Source of the DNA: an uncultured Alistipes sp.
Lineage (GTDB): Bacteria; Bacteroidota; Bacteroidia; Bacteroidales; Rikenellaceae
Length of the DNA: 64,000 bases
Direction of reading: 5' to 3'
Assembly: GCA_900541585.1 (NCBI GenBank)
Contig: UQKD01000004.1
Span: 120,606-184,605 of the forward strand
Position 1 is the first letter of the stretch; each line of letters opens with the position of its first letter. Below are positions 53,057-62,860 of this stretch, piece after piece. A program made the position numbers and the translations under genes. The notes below the pieces were generated by a model. The model saw only the letters and a program-made list of their open reading frames with translations. It searched no databases and was not told the DNA's origin.

Positions 53057-54883
53057 TCATTCGGCTGCTCCGAGCGGGTAGACCGTCAGCTGCTCCATAC
53101 GGGCGGCTCCTCCTTCGGCCGACAGGATCAGCGACGTGTAGGGCGAAGCGGGGAATACCAAATCGGTCATGGCAAATTCGCCGTTGTCGCCGAACACCTC
53201 GATCGAACAACGGTCGAGGAAGATGCGCAGCGTGCATTTGCGTCCGGCTCGGGGCATAGGGGCCACGGTCGTTGCCGGAAAATCGAGGCTGAAATCCGTC
53301 GCTCCGCTTTGCTGCCGGTACATGATAAATTTTTTCCTCTTTGCATCGTGTGCGTCGCAGGTCATCTCGACCGACTCACCCGCTTCGTTCGAGAGAACAA
53401 GGTTTATTTTTCGGGCATGACCGAAATCCAAGGCAAGGTCGATTTCGCACACGCCGTTCGCCTCCGTCGGCAAGGTGCAGACGATCGGCGATGCGGAGAG
53501 GGCCGCCGCAGGGAAACCGGTTTCCCCGCGGCGCAGGCGCTCGACCTCTTTCGCCGGTTTCGCAGCGAGGCGCAGCGTACCGTCGGAGGCACGGAACAAC
53601 TCCAAATCGCGCGGCAGAGTGTTGGCGCTGCGGAATTGCAGGGTCGGCACCGCGTCGGCATACTGCCAGTTGCTCATCCATGCGATGGCTGTGCGGCGGT
53701 TGTCCGGGGCATCGCTCCATGTAACGGCGGCGTAGTGATCCTTGCCGTAATCCATCCATAGGGTTTCGTCGGGATGCGTATCGCACACGAAACGGTGCCC
53801 GTCGAAGTCGCCGATAAAATACTGTGCGGCACTACCGCCGAAAGGGCCTCCCGGGTTGATGTTGCAAATCAGCACCCACCTCTTTTCATTCGTGCCGCGC
53901 ACGGGGAGTTCAAAGAGGTCGGGGCACTCCCAGACACCTTTCTGACAGCCGTATCCGCGTCCGAATGCACTCTCGAAACTCCATGTTTTCAAATCGGGCG
54001 AGGAGTAAATCAGCATCTCGCGGTCGAGGGCGTGTGCCAGAATGAGGTTCCATTTGCCGAGACGTTCGTTCCAGAAGATTTTCGGGTCTCGGGCTTCCTG
54101 TTCGGTTACGATGACCGGATTGCCGGCATAGCGGGTAAAGGTCGCTCCGCCATCGGTGCTGTAAGCGAGGCTTTGCACCTGACTTTTTCCGGCCGAGGTA
54201 AAGAGGGCGACGACGGCACCGGCTCCGAATCCGGCGGTATTGGCATGATCGACCACAGCGCTGCCGCTGAATACGCTGCCCAAGCCGTCGGGTTCAAGGA
54301 CGGAGGGTTCCTGCGTCCAGTGCATGAGATCATGGCTCACGGAGTGCCCCCACGTCAGGTTCTGCCACTTCGATCCGTAGGGATTATGCTGGAAACAGAG
54401 GTGCCACGCCCCATCTTTCCAGAACATGCCGTTGGGATCGTTCATCCAGCCGTAGAGGGGCGTATGGTGATAGACGGGGCGGAATTTCTCGCGGTTTGCG
54501 GTATCGAACGCATCGGCAAGGCGCAGGGCCTTCCAGCAGACGAATTTCTCCATTTGATGCGGATACAAAGAACCCTCGCCTACGACATTGAACAGGATTT
54601 CCCGTCCGGCGTAAGGTGTCAGGTCGAAAGGCACCGTGTAATCCACGGCATGCTGCGCCAGCCGGACATAGAGTGTGCGGACAAGCGCGCCGTCGGCCCA
54701 AATGTAGATTTTTGAATCCGGAGCATCGTCCTCGACAGGCAATATCAGATAATGAGCCGCTTCGGTCGGACGGACGAGCGTATTGCCCGTCGCCGTGTAT
54801 CGGATATCGAGGCTTTGGGCGGAGACAACCGCTGTCATTCCGCCAACGGCGACAAAGATTACAAAACGTGCAAGCGAATTCAT
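53057..54883 (-). CDS. GH32 fructan beta-fructosidase (levanase/inulinase-like)
   Basis: This is a predicted periplasmic exo-enzyme releasing fructose from fructans or sucrose. The 608-aa product has a signal peptide (MNSLARFVIFVAVGGMTAVV ... SAQ) without lipobox, then an N-terminal extra beta domain (about 25-110). The GH32 propeller has the nucleophile in YGWMNDPNGMFW, the RDP motif in ARDPKIFW and the acid/base in WECPDLFEL. A C-terminal beta-sandwich has FLDRCSIEVFGDNGE. The frame is open far upstream but ATG 54881-54883 is the only start giving a signal peptide. Confidence 0.94.
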   Translation of the reverse strand: MNSLARFVIFVAVGGMTAVVSAQSLDIRYTATGNTLVRPTEAAHYLILPVEDDAPDSKIYIWADGALVRTLYVRLAQHAVDYTVPFDLTPYAGREILFNVVGEGSLYPHQMEKFVCWKALRLADAFDTANREKFRPVYHHTPLYGWMNDPNGMFWKDGAWHLCFQHNPYGSKWQNLTWGHSVSHDLMHWTQEPSVLEPDGLGSVFSGSAVVDHANTAGFGAGAVVALFTSAGKSQVQSLAYSTDGGATFTRYAGNPVIVTEQEARDPKIFWNERLGKWNLILAHALDREMLIYSSPDLKTWSFESAFGRGYGCQKGVWECPDLFELPVRGTNEKRWVLICNINPGGPFGGSAAQYFIGDFDGHRFVCDTHPDETLWMDYGKDHYAAVTWSDAPDNRRTAIAWMSNWQYADAVPTLQFRSANTLPRDLELFRASDGTLRLAAKPAKEVERLRRGETGFPAAALSASPIVCTLPTEANGVCEIDLALDFGHARKINLVLSNEAGESVEMTCDAHDAKRKKFIMYRQQSGATDFSLDFPATTVAPMPRAGRKCTLRIFLDRCSIEVFGDNGEFAMTDLVFPASPYTSLILSAEGGAARMEQLTVYPLGAAE

Positions 54884-54947
54884 TAGGTCGGTCGATTTTA
54901 AGATTAAGATTAGGTATTCGGAAGTATCTCGCGGCAACTTCCGCATA

Positions 54948-54955
54948 CAAAAATA
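54948..54955 (-). promoter_or_regulatory. Candidate -7 element of the GH32 operon
   Basis: Minus-strand TATTTTTG, 65 bases upstream of the GH32 ATG. No -33 TTTG. A TGTTTCGAAT motif (54998-55007) lies 42 bases further upstream and recurs before susC2. Confidence 0.45.
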
Positions 54956-55052
54956 GCGCACAGCACACGACGAACCTATCAGAAATAGTTCATTGTCTGT
55001 TTCGAATGTTACATCAGACGCTTTTTCGAAGCATTGAAATTTCCGTACCATT

Positions 55053-55083
55053 TTTGAAAGAAAGGAAAAAAGACCTATATTTG
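55053..55083 (+). promoter_or_regulatory. Consensus promoter of the hybrid regulator
   Basis: -33 TTTG (55053-55056), 19-base spacer, -7 TATATTTG (55076-55083). The match is full; the ATG is only 17 bases beyond, so the leader is very short. Confidence 0.8.
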
Positions 55084-55099
55084 TCTTGTAGGGACAAAA

Positions 55100-57055
55100 A
55101 TGAACGCGATGCGACCTCTTCGAAATTGGCTCTTCATGCTGACCGTCGTGCTGGCGGCGGGCTGCCGCCATGCAGAGGTGTACCGCATTGGCGTTTCGCA
55201 GTGCAGTTCCGACGACTGGCGCGAAAAGATGAACGCAGAGATTCGCCGCGAGGTGCTCTTCCATAACGACGTGCAGGTCGAAATACGTTCGGCCGAAGAC
55301 AGCAGCGAAAAACAGATTGCCGACATCCGCTATTTTTCGGAAAACGGGTTCGACATCATCATCGCTTCGCCCAACGAGGCTGAGGCCTTGACGCCTGTAA
55401 TCGCCGAAGTCTACCGCTCGGGGATTCCCGTCATCCTGTTCGACCGCAACATCCTCGGCGACACATACACCGCCTATCAAGGCACGGACAATCGAGAAAT
55501 AGGCCGCTCCGCCGCCCGACTGGCGCGCTCGCGCACGAAAGACGACTGCCGCATTCTCGAAATCCGCGGATTGCGGGGTTCGACATCGGCCATTGAGCGG
55601 CGGGACGGATTCGCAGAGATTGTCGGCCGCAGCAGCGATATGCGAATACTGGGCTACGGCTACGGCAACTGGAATGACACGGACGGCTACCGTGTGGCGG
55701 ATTCGCTACTGTCGTGCTATCACGGAGCGAATACGATCTATGCACACAACGACCGGATGGCCATCGCGGCCTCACGGGCTGCCCGGGAACACGGTCTCGA
55801 CGATTTGCAAATCATCGGCATCGATGCCGCACCCGAAATCGGCATCCGAGCCGTGGCCGACTGCGTCATCGATGCCACGTTCCTCTACCCCACCGAGGGG
55901 CACCGTTTGATACGCACGGCCGTAGCCATACTGCACGGAACGCCCTACGAACGCCATGCCTTTCTGCCGACGGCTCCGGCGGTCGATGCGTCGAATGCCG
56001 AGATCCTGCTTCTACAAGACAAAGCCCTCAAAGAGGAGACCGAGAAGATGGAGTGGCTCAAAACCCGCGTGGACGACTATTGGAGCCATCATCTGATGCA
56101 AACCATCGTCTTGTATGCAGCGGTATCGGTGGCACTCCTGCTGGGCATAGGCATTTTCATGCTCCTGCGTGCCCACCGCACCAATGTCCGGCACCGGCAG
56201 ATGCTGGACATCCAGAATCGCGAGCTGGGGCGTCAGCGGGAGGAACTCAAGGCATCCTACCTTCGGCTGCAGGAGGCCACGCAGTCCAAATTGGCTTTCT
56301 TTACCAATGTCTCGCACGACCTGCGCACCCCGCTGACCTTGATTGCCGATCCGGTGGAGCAACTGGTTCATGCAGACAATCTGACCGAACGCCAGACGAC
56401 TCTGATGCGGCTGGCCGACAAAAACGTCCGAATTCTGAAACGGCTGATCAACCGCATTTTGGATTTCAGGAAGTACGAAAACGGCGAGCTGGCGTTCACC
56501 CCTGCAGAGACGAACGTCGCGGACGCTGTCGCGGAGTGGACGGAGGCGTTCCGCAATGCTGCGCTCAAACACCATATCGGACTGACGCTCATCGTCGAAC
56601 CCGACCGGAATTTCACGATGTCCGTAGATGTCGAAAAGTTCGAACGCATCTTTTTCAATCTGATGGCCAATGCCCTCAAATTCACTCCTGCCAACGGTCG
56701 GATAACGGTTTCGTTGGCGGTGGAGCCTGCCGGTGAGCCGCACGACAGGTATGGCGGTCGGGACGGCGGCGTGCAGGAGCAACTGGTGTTGCAAGTCGCC
56801 GATACCGGCAAGGGGATCGGACATGAGGATCTGCCCCACGTTTTCGAACGGTTCTACCGGGCGGACAAAATCCATCCCGACGGTTCGGGAATCGGACTAG
56901 CCCTCGTCAAGGTCTTCGCCGAGATGCACGGAGGTTCGGTGGGGGTTCAAAGCCCCCCCGGCAAGGGAGCGACTTTCACGGTAACGATTCCCGTCGTCCA
57001 CGCCGCTGCGGAACTCGACGGCACGGAAGCCAAGATTGCGGAGGGGGGGGGGTAA
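55100..57055 (+). CDS. Hybrid two-component system, sensor-kinase part (stops at G10 tract)
   Basis: The 651-aa product covers the N-terminal half of a HTCS like B. thetaiotaomicron BT1754, whose periplasmic domain binds fructose. It has an N-terminal signal or lipobox-like segment (LTVVLAAGC), a type I periplasmic sugar-binding domain (about 28-300; YRIGVSQCSSDDW, VILFDRNILGD, TIYAHNDRMAIAA) and one membrane helix at about 335-357. The kinase has His406 in FFTNVSHDLRTPL, an N-box FFNLMANALKFTP, and G-boxes DTGKGIG and GSGIGLAL. It then ends in EGGG-stop at a run of ten G. Removal of one G joins it to the receiver/AraC part at 57036-57926. Confidence 0.9.
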   Translation: MNAMRPLRNWLFMLTVVLAAGCRHAEVYRIGVSQCSSDDWREKMNAEIRREVLFHNDVQVEIRSAEDSSEKQIADIRYFSENGFDIIIASPNEAEALTPVIAEVYRSGIPVILFDRNILGDTYTAYQGTDNREIGRSAARLARSRTKDDCRILEIRGLRGSTSAIERRDGFAEIVGRSSDMRILGYGYGNWNDTDGYRVADSLLSCYHGANTIYAHNDRMAIAASRAAREHGLDDLQIIGIDAAPEIGIRAVADCVIDATFLYPTEGHRLIRTAVAILHGTPYERHAFLPTAPAVDASNAEILLLQDKALKEETEKMEWLKTRVDDYWSHHLMQTIVLYAAVSVALLLGIGIFMLLRAHRTNVRHRQMLDIQNRELGRQREELKASYLRLQEATQSKLAFFTNVSHDLRTPLTLIADPVEQLVHADNLTERQTTLMRLADKNVRILKRLINRILDFRKYENGELAFTPAETNVADAVAEWTEAFRNAALKHHIGLTLIVEPDRNFTMSVDVEKFERIFFNLMANALKFTPANGRITVSLAVEPAGEPHDRYGGRDGGVQEQLVLQVADTGKGIGHEDLPHVFERFYRADKIHPDGSGIGLALVKVFAEMHGGSVGVQSPPGKGATFTVTIPVVHAAAELDGTEAKIAEGGG

Positions 57056-57926
57056 CCTGCTGTCCGCGAAAGATATAACAAAAGAGCTGGTCGACGTCGA
57101 AGCCCCCCCCGCACAGACCTCCCCACCCGATGAATCGGCACTTGCGGTGCTGATCATCGACGACAATGCCGACATCCGCACGTTAATCGGCGAACTGTTG
57201 TGCGACCGATACGTCATTCTGCAAGCCGCGAACGGCGCGGCAGGCATACGCTTCGCCTCGAAATATGCGCCCGATTTGATCATCTGCGACATCATGATGC
57301 CCGACCTGGACGGTATGGAGGTGTGTCGGCGGCTGAAATCGGAGGTTTCGACCTCGCACATCCCCGTGCTGATGCTTACGGCCTGCTCGTTGGATGAACA
57401 GCGTATCGAAGGGTATGCATGCGGTGCAGATGCCTATCTCTCCAAACCCTTCAATGCACAGGTACTGCTTGCACGGTGCGAAGCATTGATTAGCAACCGC
57501 AAGCACATCCGGAACGCCTTGTTGGCGGAAAGACTGGCGCTACCATGTTCCGCCTCTGCCGAGCCCCGGATGCAGTCCGACGACATCGACAGCGAGTTCT
57601 ACCGCCGTTTCATGAAAGCGGTCGAGCAAAGGATGGGCGATTCGGAGCTTTCGGTCGAGGACTTGGCCTCCGAAATAGGCCTGAGCCGCGTGCAGTTCTA
57701 TCGCAAAATCAAGGCGCTGACGAACTATTCGCCCGCCGAACTGTTGCGCATTCTCCGGCTGAAACACGCCAACACCCTGTTGCGCACTACCGAACTGACC
57801 ATCTCCGAAATCCTCTACCGCGTGGGATTCTCCTCGCCGAGTTATTTCACGAAGTGCTACCGCGAGTATTTCGGCGAAACCCCTACCGACGTGCAGAAAC
57901 GCACGGCGAAATTCGAGAGCAAATAA
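57036..57926 (+). CDS. Hybrid two-component system, receiver and AraC-type DNA-binding part
   Basis: This is the C-terminal part of the same HTCS, one frame away. After the linker (EAPPAQTSPPDES, itself coded by a C8 run at 57103-57110) comes the receiver domain (LIIDDNADIRTLIGELL, phospho-Asp in ICDIMMPDLDG, Lys in YLSKPFNAQ). An AraC-type helix-turn-helix follows (VEDLASEIGLSRVQFYRKIK, TISEILYRVGFSSPSYFTK). No credible start codon lies near its beginning: the first TTG (57036) has no ribosome site. It is thus either made only as part of the fused protein or not made in this state. Confidence 0.85.
   Translation: MRRGGGNLLSAKDITKELVDVEAPPAQTSPPDESALAVLIIDDNADIRTLIGELLCDRYVILQAANGAAGIRFASKYAPDLIICDIMMPDLDGMEVCRRLKSEVSTSHIPVLMLTACSLDEQRIEGYACGADAYLSKPFNAQVLLARCEALISNRKHIRNALLAERLALPCSASAEPRMQSDDIDSEFYRRFMKAVEQRMGDSELSVEDLASEIGLSRVQFYRKIKALTNYSPAELLRILRLKHANTLLRTTELTISEILYRVGFSSPSYFTKCYREYFGETPTDVQKRTAKFESK
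57043..57052 (+). repeat. G10 homopolymer at the HTCS break
   Basis: Ten G lie exactly at the linker between kinase and receiver domains. With ten the frame meets TAA at 57053; with nine it reads on through GNLLSAKDI into the receiver domain. Confidence 0.9.
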
Positions 57927-57949
57927 TCTCCTTGTCGCGACCACAAAAC

Positions 57950-57983
57950 GGCCGGAACAGAAAGTCACTCCTGTTCCGGCCGG
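57950..57983. terminator. Strong hairpin between convergent regulator and susD2
   Basis: CGGCCGGAACAG (57950-57961) and CTGTTCCGGCCG (57972-57983), 12 bp perfect, 10-base loop. There is no T-run on either strand; probable bidirectional terminator. Confidence 0.75.
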
Positions 57984-58014
57984 CATTCGGTGCATCGGGG
58001 TCACAGCCCGCTTG

Positions 58015-59790
58015 TCAGAACTTCGGGTAACCTGGGTTCTGGACATAGATTCCGCCTGAGAAATTGTATTGCGCGACGGGAATGGGACAATACTCCTCGC
58101 CCATGTCGAAAGTGGCGTTTTGATAATAGGTGCGGGTCTTTTTCTCGGCCTCGAAATAGTTGTTCATCGTCTCTTTCGCTATGCCCCAGCGCACGAGGTC
58201 GAAGAAACGCTCGCCCTCCATGGCTTTTTCGAGCCGCATTTCGGTACGGAGAGCCTTGCGGGCGTACTCCTGCGTCCAGACGCTGTCGGGATATAATCCG
58301 ATTTTGTAGTGTGCCGCATCTTTGGTCGAGTCGTTGAAATCTTTGACATAGTCGCTGTTCTTGGCTCGCTTGCGGATGCGGTTGATGAGCTCGCGCGCCT
58401 GACGGAGGCCGTTTATGTCGCCGATCTCAATCAGTGCCTCAGCCTTGTACAGCAATAGGTCGGCGTAACGGATAATCTGCCAGTTGAGCTCCGAAGCGCC
58501 CCACGGCCAGCCGTGGATGGCATCGGGCGACTCGGGAGAGAGCCAGAAACGTTTGGTGTTGTTATATCCGTAATCGGTCGTATTACGCACCCAAAGGCCG
58601 CACGCCTTCTCCGTGTAGGTTTTGTAGCGAATAGTGGGGCGTCCCGTAACGAAATCGAGGCGCGGGTCGACATTCCCCTCTACATTATCCAAATAGAAAG
58701 AGTCCGGTTCGCTGCCCATTTTCACGATTCCGTAGGGGAGCCGCTTCTGGTATTCGAATATTGGCAGGCCGTCTTCGTCCGTTTGGTAGGCGTTGATCAG
58801 GTCTTGCGAGGGCAGGAAGAATCCGTCTCCCTGCCACGGACATCCCGTGCCTGTCATGGAATTCAACAGCATGGACCAGTTCACCCGTCCGCCGTCCGCC
58901 GAACCGTCGCCCTTCGAGAACTGGACAGCCATGACCGATTCGATCCCGTTTTCGTATTCGAGCATATCGAGCTGCTGGAAATCCCCAAGCAGGTCGTATC
59001 CTTTCACTTGGTCGATGAGTTCGACCACTTCCCTCAGCAATGTCTTGTCGATTTCCACCACGGCGTTCGTTTCGGGATCCTGCTTGTATGCCTGATAGAG
59101 TTTGACCTTGGCGGCATAGGCAAGAGCCATACGACGGTTGATGCGTCCGATTTCCGGCTGCGTTTCGGGCAGTTGGTCGGCGGCATCGAGCAGGTCGGCG
59201 GCAATACGGGCCAGATGCTGGTCGCGGGTAAATTCGTCGTTCCGCACGGAGACGTACTGGTTCTCGGGCAGACCGACATCCATATAGGGGATGCGGTTGA
59301 AATGGCGCACCAATTCGAAATACCAGTGATCGCGGATTACACGGACTTCGGCAAGTCGGGCATTTTTCTCCTTAATGACATCTTCGTCGAATTTTTCGAG
59401 CGCCCGAATGGCGGAATTGCAACGCGAAATGCCGCAATAGAGATTGAACCATTTCCCGTCGAGATGCCCGTTGTTGGGCTGCACGTTGGCCGTCTCCATG
59501 TCATGAATTTCCCTGGCGTCGGTCACTCCCCCGCCCCCTTTGTAGGCGTTGTCCGAGCGTACTTCGCCGAAACTCCAGTTCGTGAGCGGAAACCAGTGCG
59601 GATCGTTGGAATCGGCATAGCGGCATCCGAATGTCGCATAGGCACCTGTGATAAGGAGGTCGACAGCCTCCGGGTCATTCATATTGCCTTCTGAAAGTGT
59701 CCCCTGCGGTTTGTTTTCGAGAAAATCGTCGCTGCATGCCCCTGCAGCCATGACGAAAAGTGTGGCGGTAATTATACTTCTGATTTTCAT
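58015..59790 (-). CDS. SusD-like outer-membrane lipoprotein (fructan locus)
   Basis: The 591-aa product has lipobox Cys19 (AAGACSDDFL) and the SusD/RagB plan. LAEVRVIRDHWYFELVRHF lies in the N-terminal TPR region and KALRTEMRLEKAMEGERFFDLVRWG near the C-terminus. The end segment CPIPVAQYNF ... NPGYPKF is typical. It should bind fructan or fructo-oligosaccharides at the cell surface. It follows its SusC partner by 22 bases. The N-terminal FLENKPQGTLS is a common SusD opening. Confidence 0.94.
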   Translation of the reverse strand: MKIRSIITATLFVMAAGACSDDFLENKPQGTLSEGNMNDPEAVDLLITGAYATFGCRYADSNDPHWFPLTNWSFGEVRSDNAYKGGGGVTDAREIHDMETANVQPNNGHLDGKWFNLYCGISRCNSAIRALEKFDEDVIKEKNARLAEVRVIRDHWYFELVRHFNRIPYMDVGLPENQYVSVRNDEFTRDQHLARIAADLLDAADQLPETQPEIGRINRRMALAYAAKVKLYQAYKQDPETNAVVEIDKTLLREVVELIDQVKGYDLLGDFQQLDMLEYENGIESVMAVQFSKGDGSADGGRVNWSMLLNSMTGTGCPWQGDGFFLPSQDLINAYQTDEDGLPIFEYQKRLPYGIVKMGSEPDSFYLDNVEGNVDPRLDFVTGRPTIRYKTYTEKACGLWVRNTTDYGYNNTKRFWLSPESPDAIHGWPWGASELNWQIIRYADLLLYKAEALIEIGDINGLRQARELINRIRKRAKNSDYVKDFNDSTKDAAHYKIGLYPDSVWTQEYARKALRTEMRLEKAMEGERFFDLVRWGIAKETMNNYFEAEKKTRTYYQNATFDMGEEYCPIPVAQYNFSGGIYVQNPGYPKF

Positions 59791-59812
59791 AATAGTCGAG
59801 GTTCATATGTGA

Positions 59813-62800
59813 TTAGAAACCGAACTGTATGCCGAGCGTAAATTGTCGCGGCAGAGCGTAAGGATAACCGAGCCCTTCGGGGTCAGCCCCGCTGTATGGG
59901 GTAATGGTAAATACGTTTTGCGCCTGAAAATATATCCGGGCCTTCGTCAAATGCAGTTTGCTGCGGAACGCTTCGGGCAGCGTGTAGCCGAGCGTCAAGG
60001 TTTTGAGCCGCAGGAACGAGCCGTCTTCGATGTAGTACTCCGAACCCTCTTGCTCGCTGTTGTGATTCTCACGGGTCGGAGCCGGAACGGCGGAATCATA
60101 ACGCCCCGTCTGAAGATAGCGGTCGTAAGCCTGTGCAGCGCCAAGCAGCTGGGTGCCGTGGTTGCCGGTCCATAGCTGGAAGAAATCGGTGTAGAATTTG
60201 GAATTGTTCCATGCGTCGCGTATGATGCTGTTGAAGAACAGATTGAGGTCGAATCCCTTCCACGCGGCGCTAAGGTTGATGCCGAACTGGGCTTTAGGCA
60301 GGTCGCAACCGAGCCATGTGCGGTCACGATTGTTTATCACACCGTCACTATTGGTATCGACATAGCGAACACGGCCTACGGCCGGATGTCCAAAATCGAT
60401 GCGGTATCGGGACGTATAGTCGTCAACCTCCTTCTGTGTGCGGAAAATCCCCGCGGTTTTGTAACCCATCCACGAGCCGAGCGGTTGTCCTACGAGGCTC
60501 CGGTCAATACCATTGCCGCCTCCGTAGGTATAGTAGATATCGTCCATCAAGTCGGTAACCTTGTTTCTCATGACTGTAACGTTCAGACCGACGTTGTAAC
60601 TGAATCCGTTGTCGAACGACTGGTGCCATTCGGTCGTGATTTCCACCCCCTTGTTAACCATCGCACCACCATTGTACCAACAGTAGCCACCCTCGCCGAT
60701 GGTCGCGATGTAGGGCTTCTCGACCAGCATATCCTCGGTCTTCTTGTAAAAATAGTCAAATGAGAGTGTCAACCGATTGTTCAGCAGAGCCGCATCGAAT
60801 CCGACGTTGGTCTGGTAGGTTTTCTCCCACGTGAGGTCGGGATTCGTGCTACGCGAACGCATGGCCCCCGGAGATAGCGTCTTGCCGTCGAGAGCGTAGG
60901 CCGATTTGTTGATATCCATGGCATATTTTGCATAGAACGCATCGTTAGCGATGATGTCGTTGCCGTTCACGCCGTAGGCACCACGGATTTTTAAGTCCGA
61001 GAGCCACGATCGAGTCCCCTCCATAAATTTTTCCTGCGAAATACGCCACCCTGCCGACACTGAGGGAAACCAGTCGTAATTGTGCTGCGAGGAGAGGCGC
61101 GACGAGGCGTCCCGACGCAGTGTGAACGACAGCAAGTATTTGTTGTCCCACGTGTAGTTGATTTTCCCGAAGACCGAGAACATCGAATAGTTCGAAGCGC
61201 CCGATCCGGCGTTCTTGTCGCTGGTTGCGTTGCCAAGATAGAGATAGTCGGGGCTTTCGAGATCGAATTCGTAGCCTTCGCCGGACATATCCTCGAAATG
61301 GTTTCGCTTGGCCTCGATGCCGAGCAGAGCCATAAGGGAGTTTCTGCCGAAATCGACATTGTACTGCGCCGTGTTGGTCCACACCCAGTCCGTCGTTTTG
61401 CTCGAATATTGCGTCAGGTGGTTCCTCTGATCCCTCAGGTTCGCGGGCGTAAAAATCTTATCGGTTCCGTTATGGTAATTCATACCGAAATTGGTCTTGA
61501 TAATCAGGTTTTTAACCGGCTCAACCGAAAGATAGGCATTGCCGAATAACCGCCAATACTCCCGCTTGTTGGTCATTCCTTCGGCAATTTGACGCATAAC
61601 GTTGGGCGTGTCGTTCAATCCGTAAGCTACCTGGTCGTTCCAATTACCCTCCGAATCATAGACCGTGCGGGCGGGGTGTATCTTGATAGCATTCTCCTCG
61701 GCACCGTCGGGTGCATTATGCTGACGCCACCAGTTGACGGTCATGTTGCCCCCGATGCGGATGCGGTTCTCCAAATAGCCATAGTCCGAACTGAAACGGG
61801 CGTTGGCCTTTTGATAATCGCTACCTCGAATGATGCCGTCGTGATCGAGCCAACTCAACGAGAGCGACGAGGCTCCGTTTTCATCTCCTTTCGAGAGGCC
61901 GACGCTGTAAGTTTGCATCAGAGCCGTGCGGTGAATCTCCTTTTCCCAATCCGTATTCTGAGGATTCACGAGGACATCATTCAAATTTTTGTAAGGCCGA
62001 AGCTCGGGCGTCGCCCCGTTGCCGTACAATTCGGATTCGGGAGAAACGCCGTCGTATTTGAATGCCGACCACAGCACTTCGCCCCATTGGTCAGCATTGA
62101 GCATATTCAATCCGCTTTGGTAGGTTTGTAATGTCAACGTAGCATCGAAATTCACGCGACATTCGCCTTTTTTCGCCCGTTTGGTCGTAATGATGATGAC
62201 ACCGTTGGCCGCCTGCGCGCCGTAAATGGAGGCCGAAGCGGCATCTTTCAAGACTTGCATGGATTCGATATCGTTGCTGTTGATAATCGTTCCCGGATTC
62301 TCACGCGTCATCACACCGTCGATGACATACAGGGGACCGTTGGCATCCCCGCGGAACGAGGAGGCGCCGCGAATCGAAATACCGGTGCTCAGACCGCCCG
62401 GCGTACCGTCGGTCGTAATATTCATACCCGAAACCCGACCTTGCAGGGCTTGAAGTACATTGCCTGTCGGGGTATCGGACACCTCTTTCATTTTGACCAC
62501 CGACACGGAACCCGTCAAATCGGATTTCTTTTCCGTCGTATATCCGACGACAACGACCTCGTCGAGCATGGCCGTTTCCTCTTCGAGATAGACGAGCATC
62601 TCCGCCTTGGCCGCGAGCGTTTGCGTCGTGTAGCCGATGAAAGAGAATGTCAGCATCGAATTTTGCGGCACGTTGTTCAGAGAAAACTCGCCGTCGAGAT
62701 TCGTCGCGTCGCCTGTTCCGGTTTCGGTGATTACGGTAACGCCAGCCAACGGGACATTCGATGCCTTGTCGAGCACCCTGCCGTGTACCGTGATGTTCTG

Positions 62801-62860
62801 CGCCGACACGGTTGCCGCTGCAAACAACAACACATAACATATTAAGGCTTTTTTCATCAT
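59813..62860 (-). CDS. SusC-like TonB-dependent outer-membrane receptor (fructan locus)
   Basis: The 1015-aa protein has a signal peptide (MMKKALICYVLLFAAATVSA). The carboxypeptidase-like domain follows (VHGRVLDKASNVPLAGVTVI), then the plug with MLDEVVVVGYTTEKKSDLTG and SIRGASSFRGDANGPLYVID. The 22-strand barrel ends RQFTLGIQFGF. It pairs with the SusD gene downstream. The presumed substrate is fructo-oligosaccharide, judged from the neighbouring GH32, fructokinase and HTCS. Two ATGs stand side by side at the start; either is possible. Confidence 0.94.
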   Translation of the reverse strand: MMKKALICYVLLFAAATVSAQNITVHGRVLDKASNVPLAGVTVITETGTGDATNLDGEFSLNNVPQNSMLTFSFIGYTTQTLAAKAEMLVYLEEETAMLDEVVVVGYTTEKKSDLTGSVSVVKMKEVSDTPTGNVLQALQGRVSGMNITTDGTPGGLSTGISIRGASSFRGDANGPLYVIDGVMTRENPGTIINSNDIESMQVLKDAASASIYGAQAANGVIIITTKRAKKGECRVNFDATLTLQTYQSGLNMLNADQWGEVLWSAFKYDGVSPESELYGNGATPELRPYKNLNDVLVNPQNTDWEKEIHRTALMQTYSVGLSKGDENGASSLSLSWLDHDGIIRGSDYQKANARFSSDYGYLENRIRIGGNMTVNWWRQHNAPDGAEENAIKIHPARTVYDSEGNWNDQVAYGLNDTPNVMRQIAEGMTNKREYWRLFGNAYLSVEPVKNLIIKTNFGMNYHNGTDKIFTPANLRDQRNHLTQYSSKTTDWVWTNTAQYNVDFGRNSLMALLGIEAKRNHFEDMSGEGYEFDLESPDYLYLGNATSDKNAGSGASNYSMFSVFGKINYTWDNKYLLSFTLRRDASSRLSSQHNYDWFPSVSAGWRISQEKFMEGTRSWLSDLKIRGAYGVNGNDIIANDAFYAKYAMDINKSAYALDGKTLSPGAMRSRSTNPDLTWEKTYQTNVGFDAALLNNRLTLSFDYFYKKTEDMLVEKPYIATIGEGGYCWYNGGAMVNKGVEITTEWHQSFDNGFSYNVGLNVTVMRNKVTDLMDDIYYTYGGGNGIDRSLVGQPLGSWMGYKTAGIFRTQKEVDDYTSRYRIDFGHPAVGRVRYVDTNSDGVINNRDRTWLGCDLPKAQFGINLSAAWKGFDLNLFFNSIIRDAWNNSKFYTDFFQLWTGNHGTQLLGAAQAYDRYLQTGRYDSAVPAPTRENHNSEQEGSEYYIEDGSFLRLKTLTLGYTLPEAFRSKLHLTKARIYFQAQNVFTITPYSGADPEGLGYPYALPRQFTLGIQFGF

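Noticed and set aside
57036..57926. Independent response-regulator gene
   Set aside because: No plausible start codon or ribosome site; the linker and domain order show it is the C-terminal part of the hybrid regulator.
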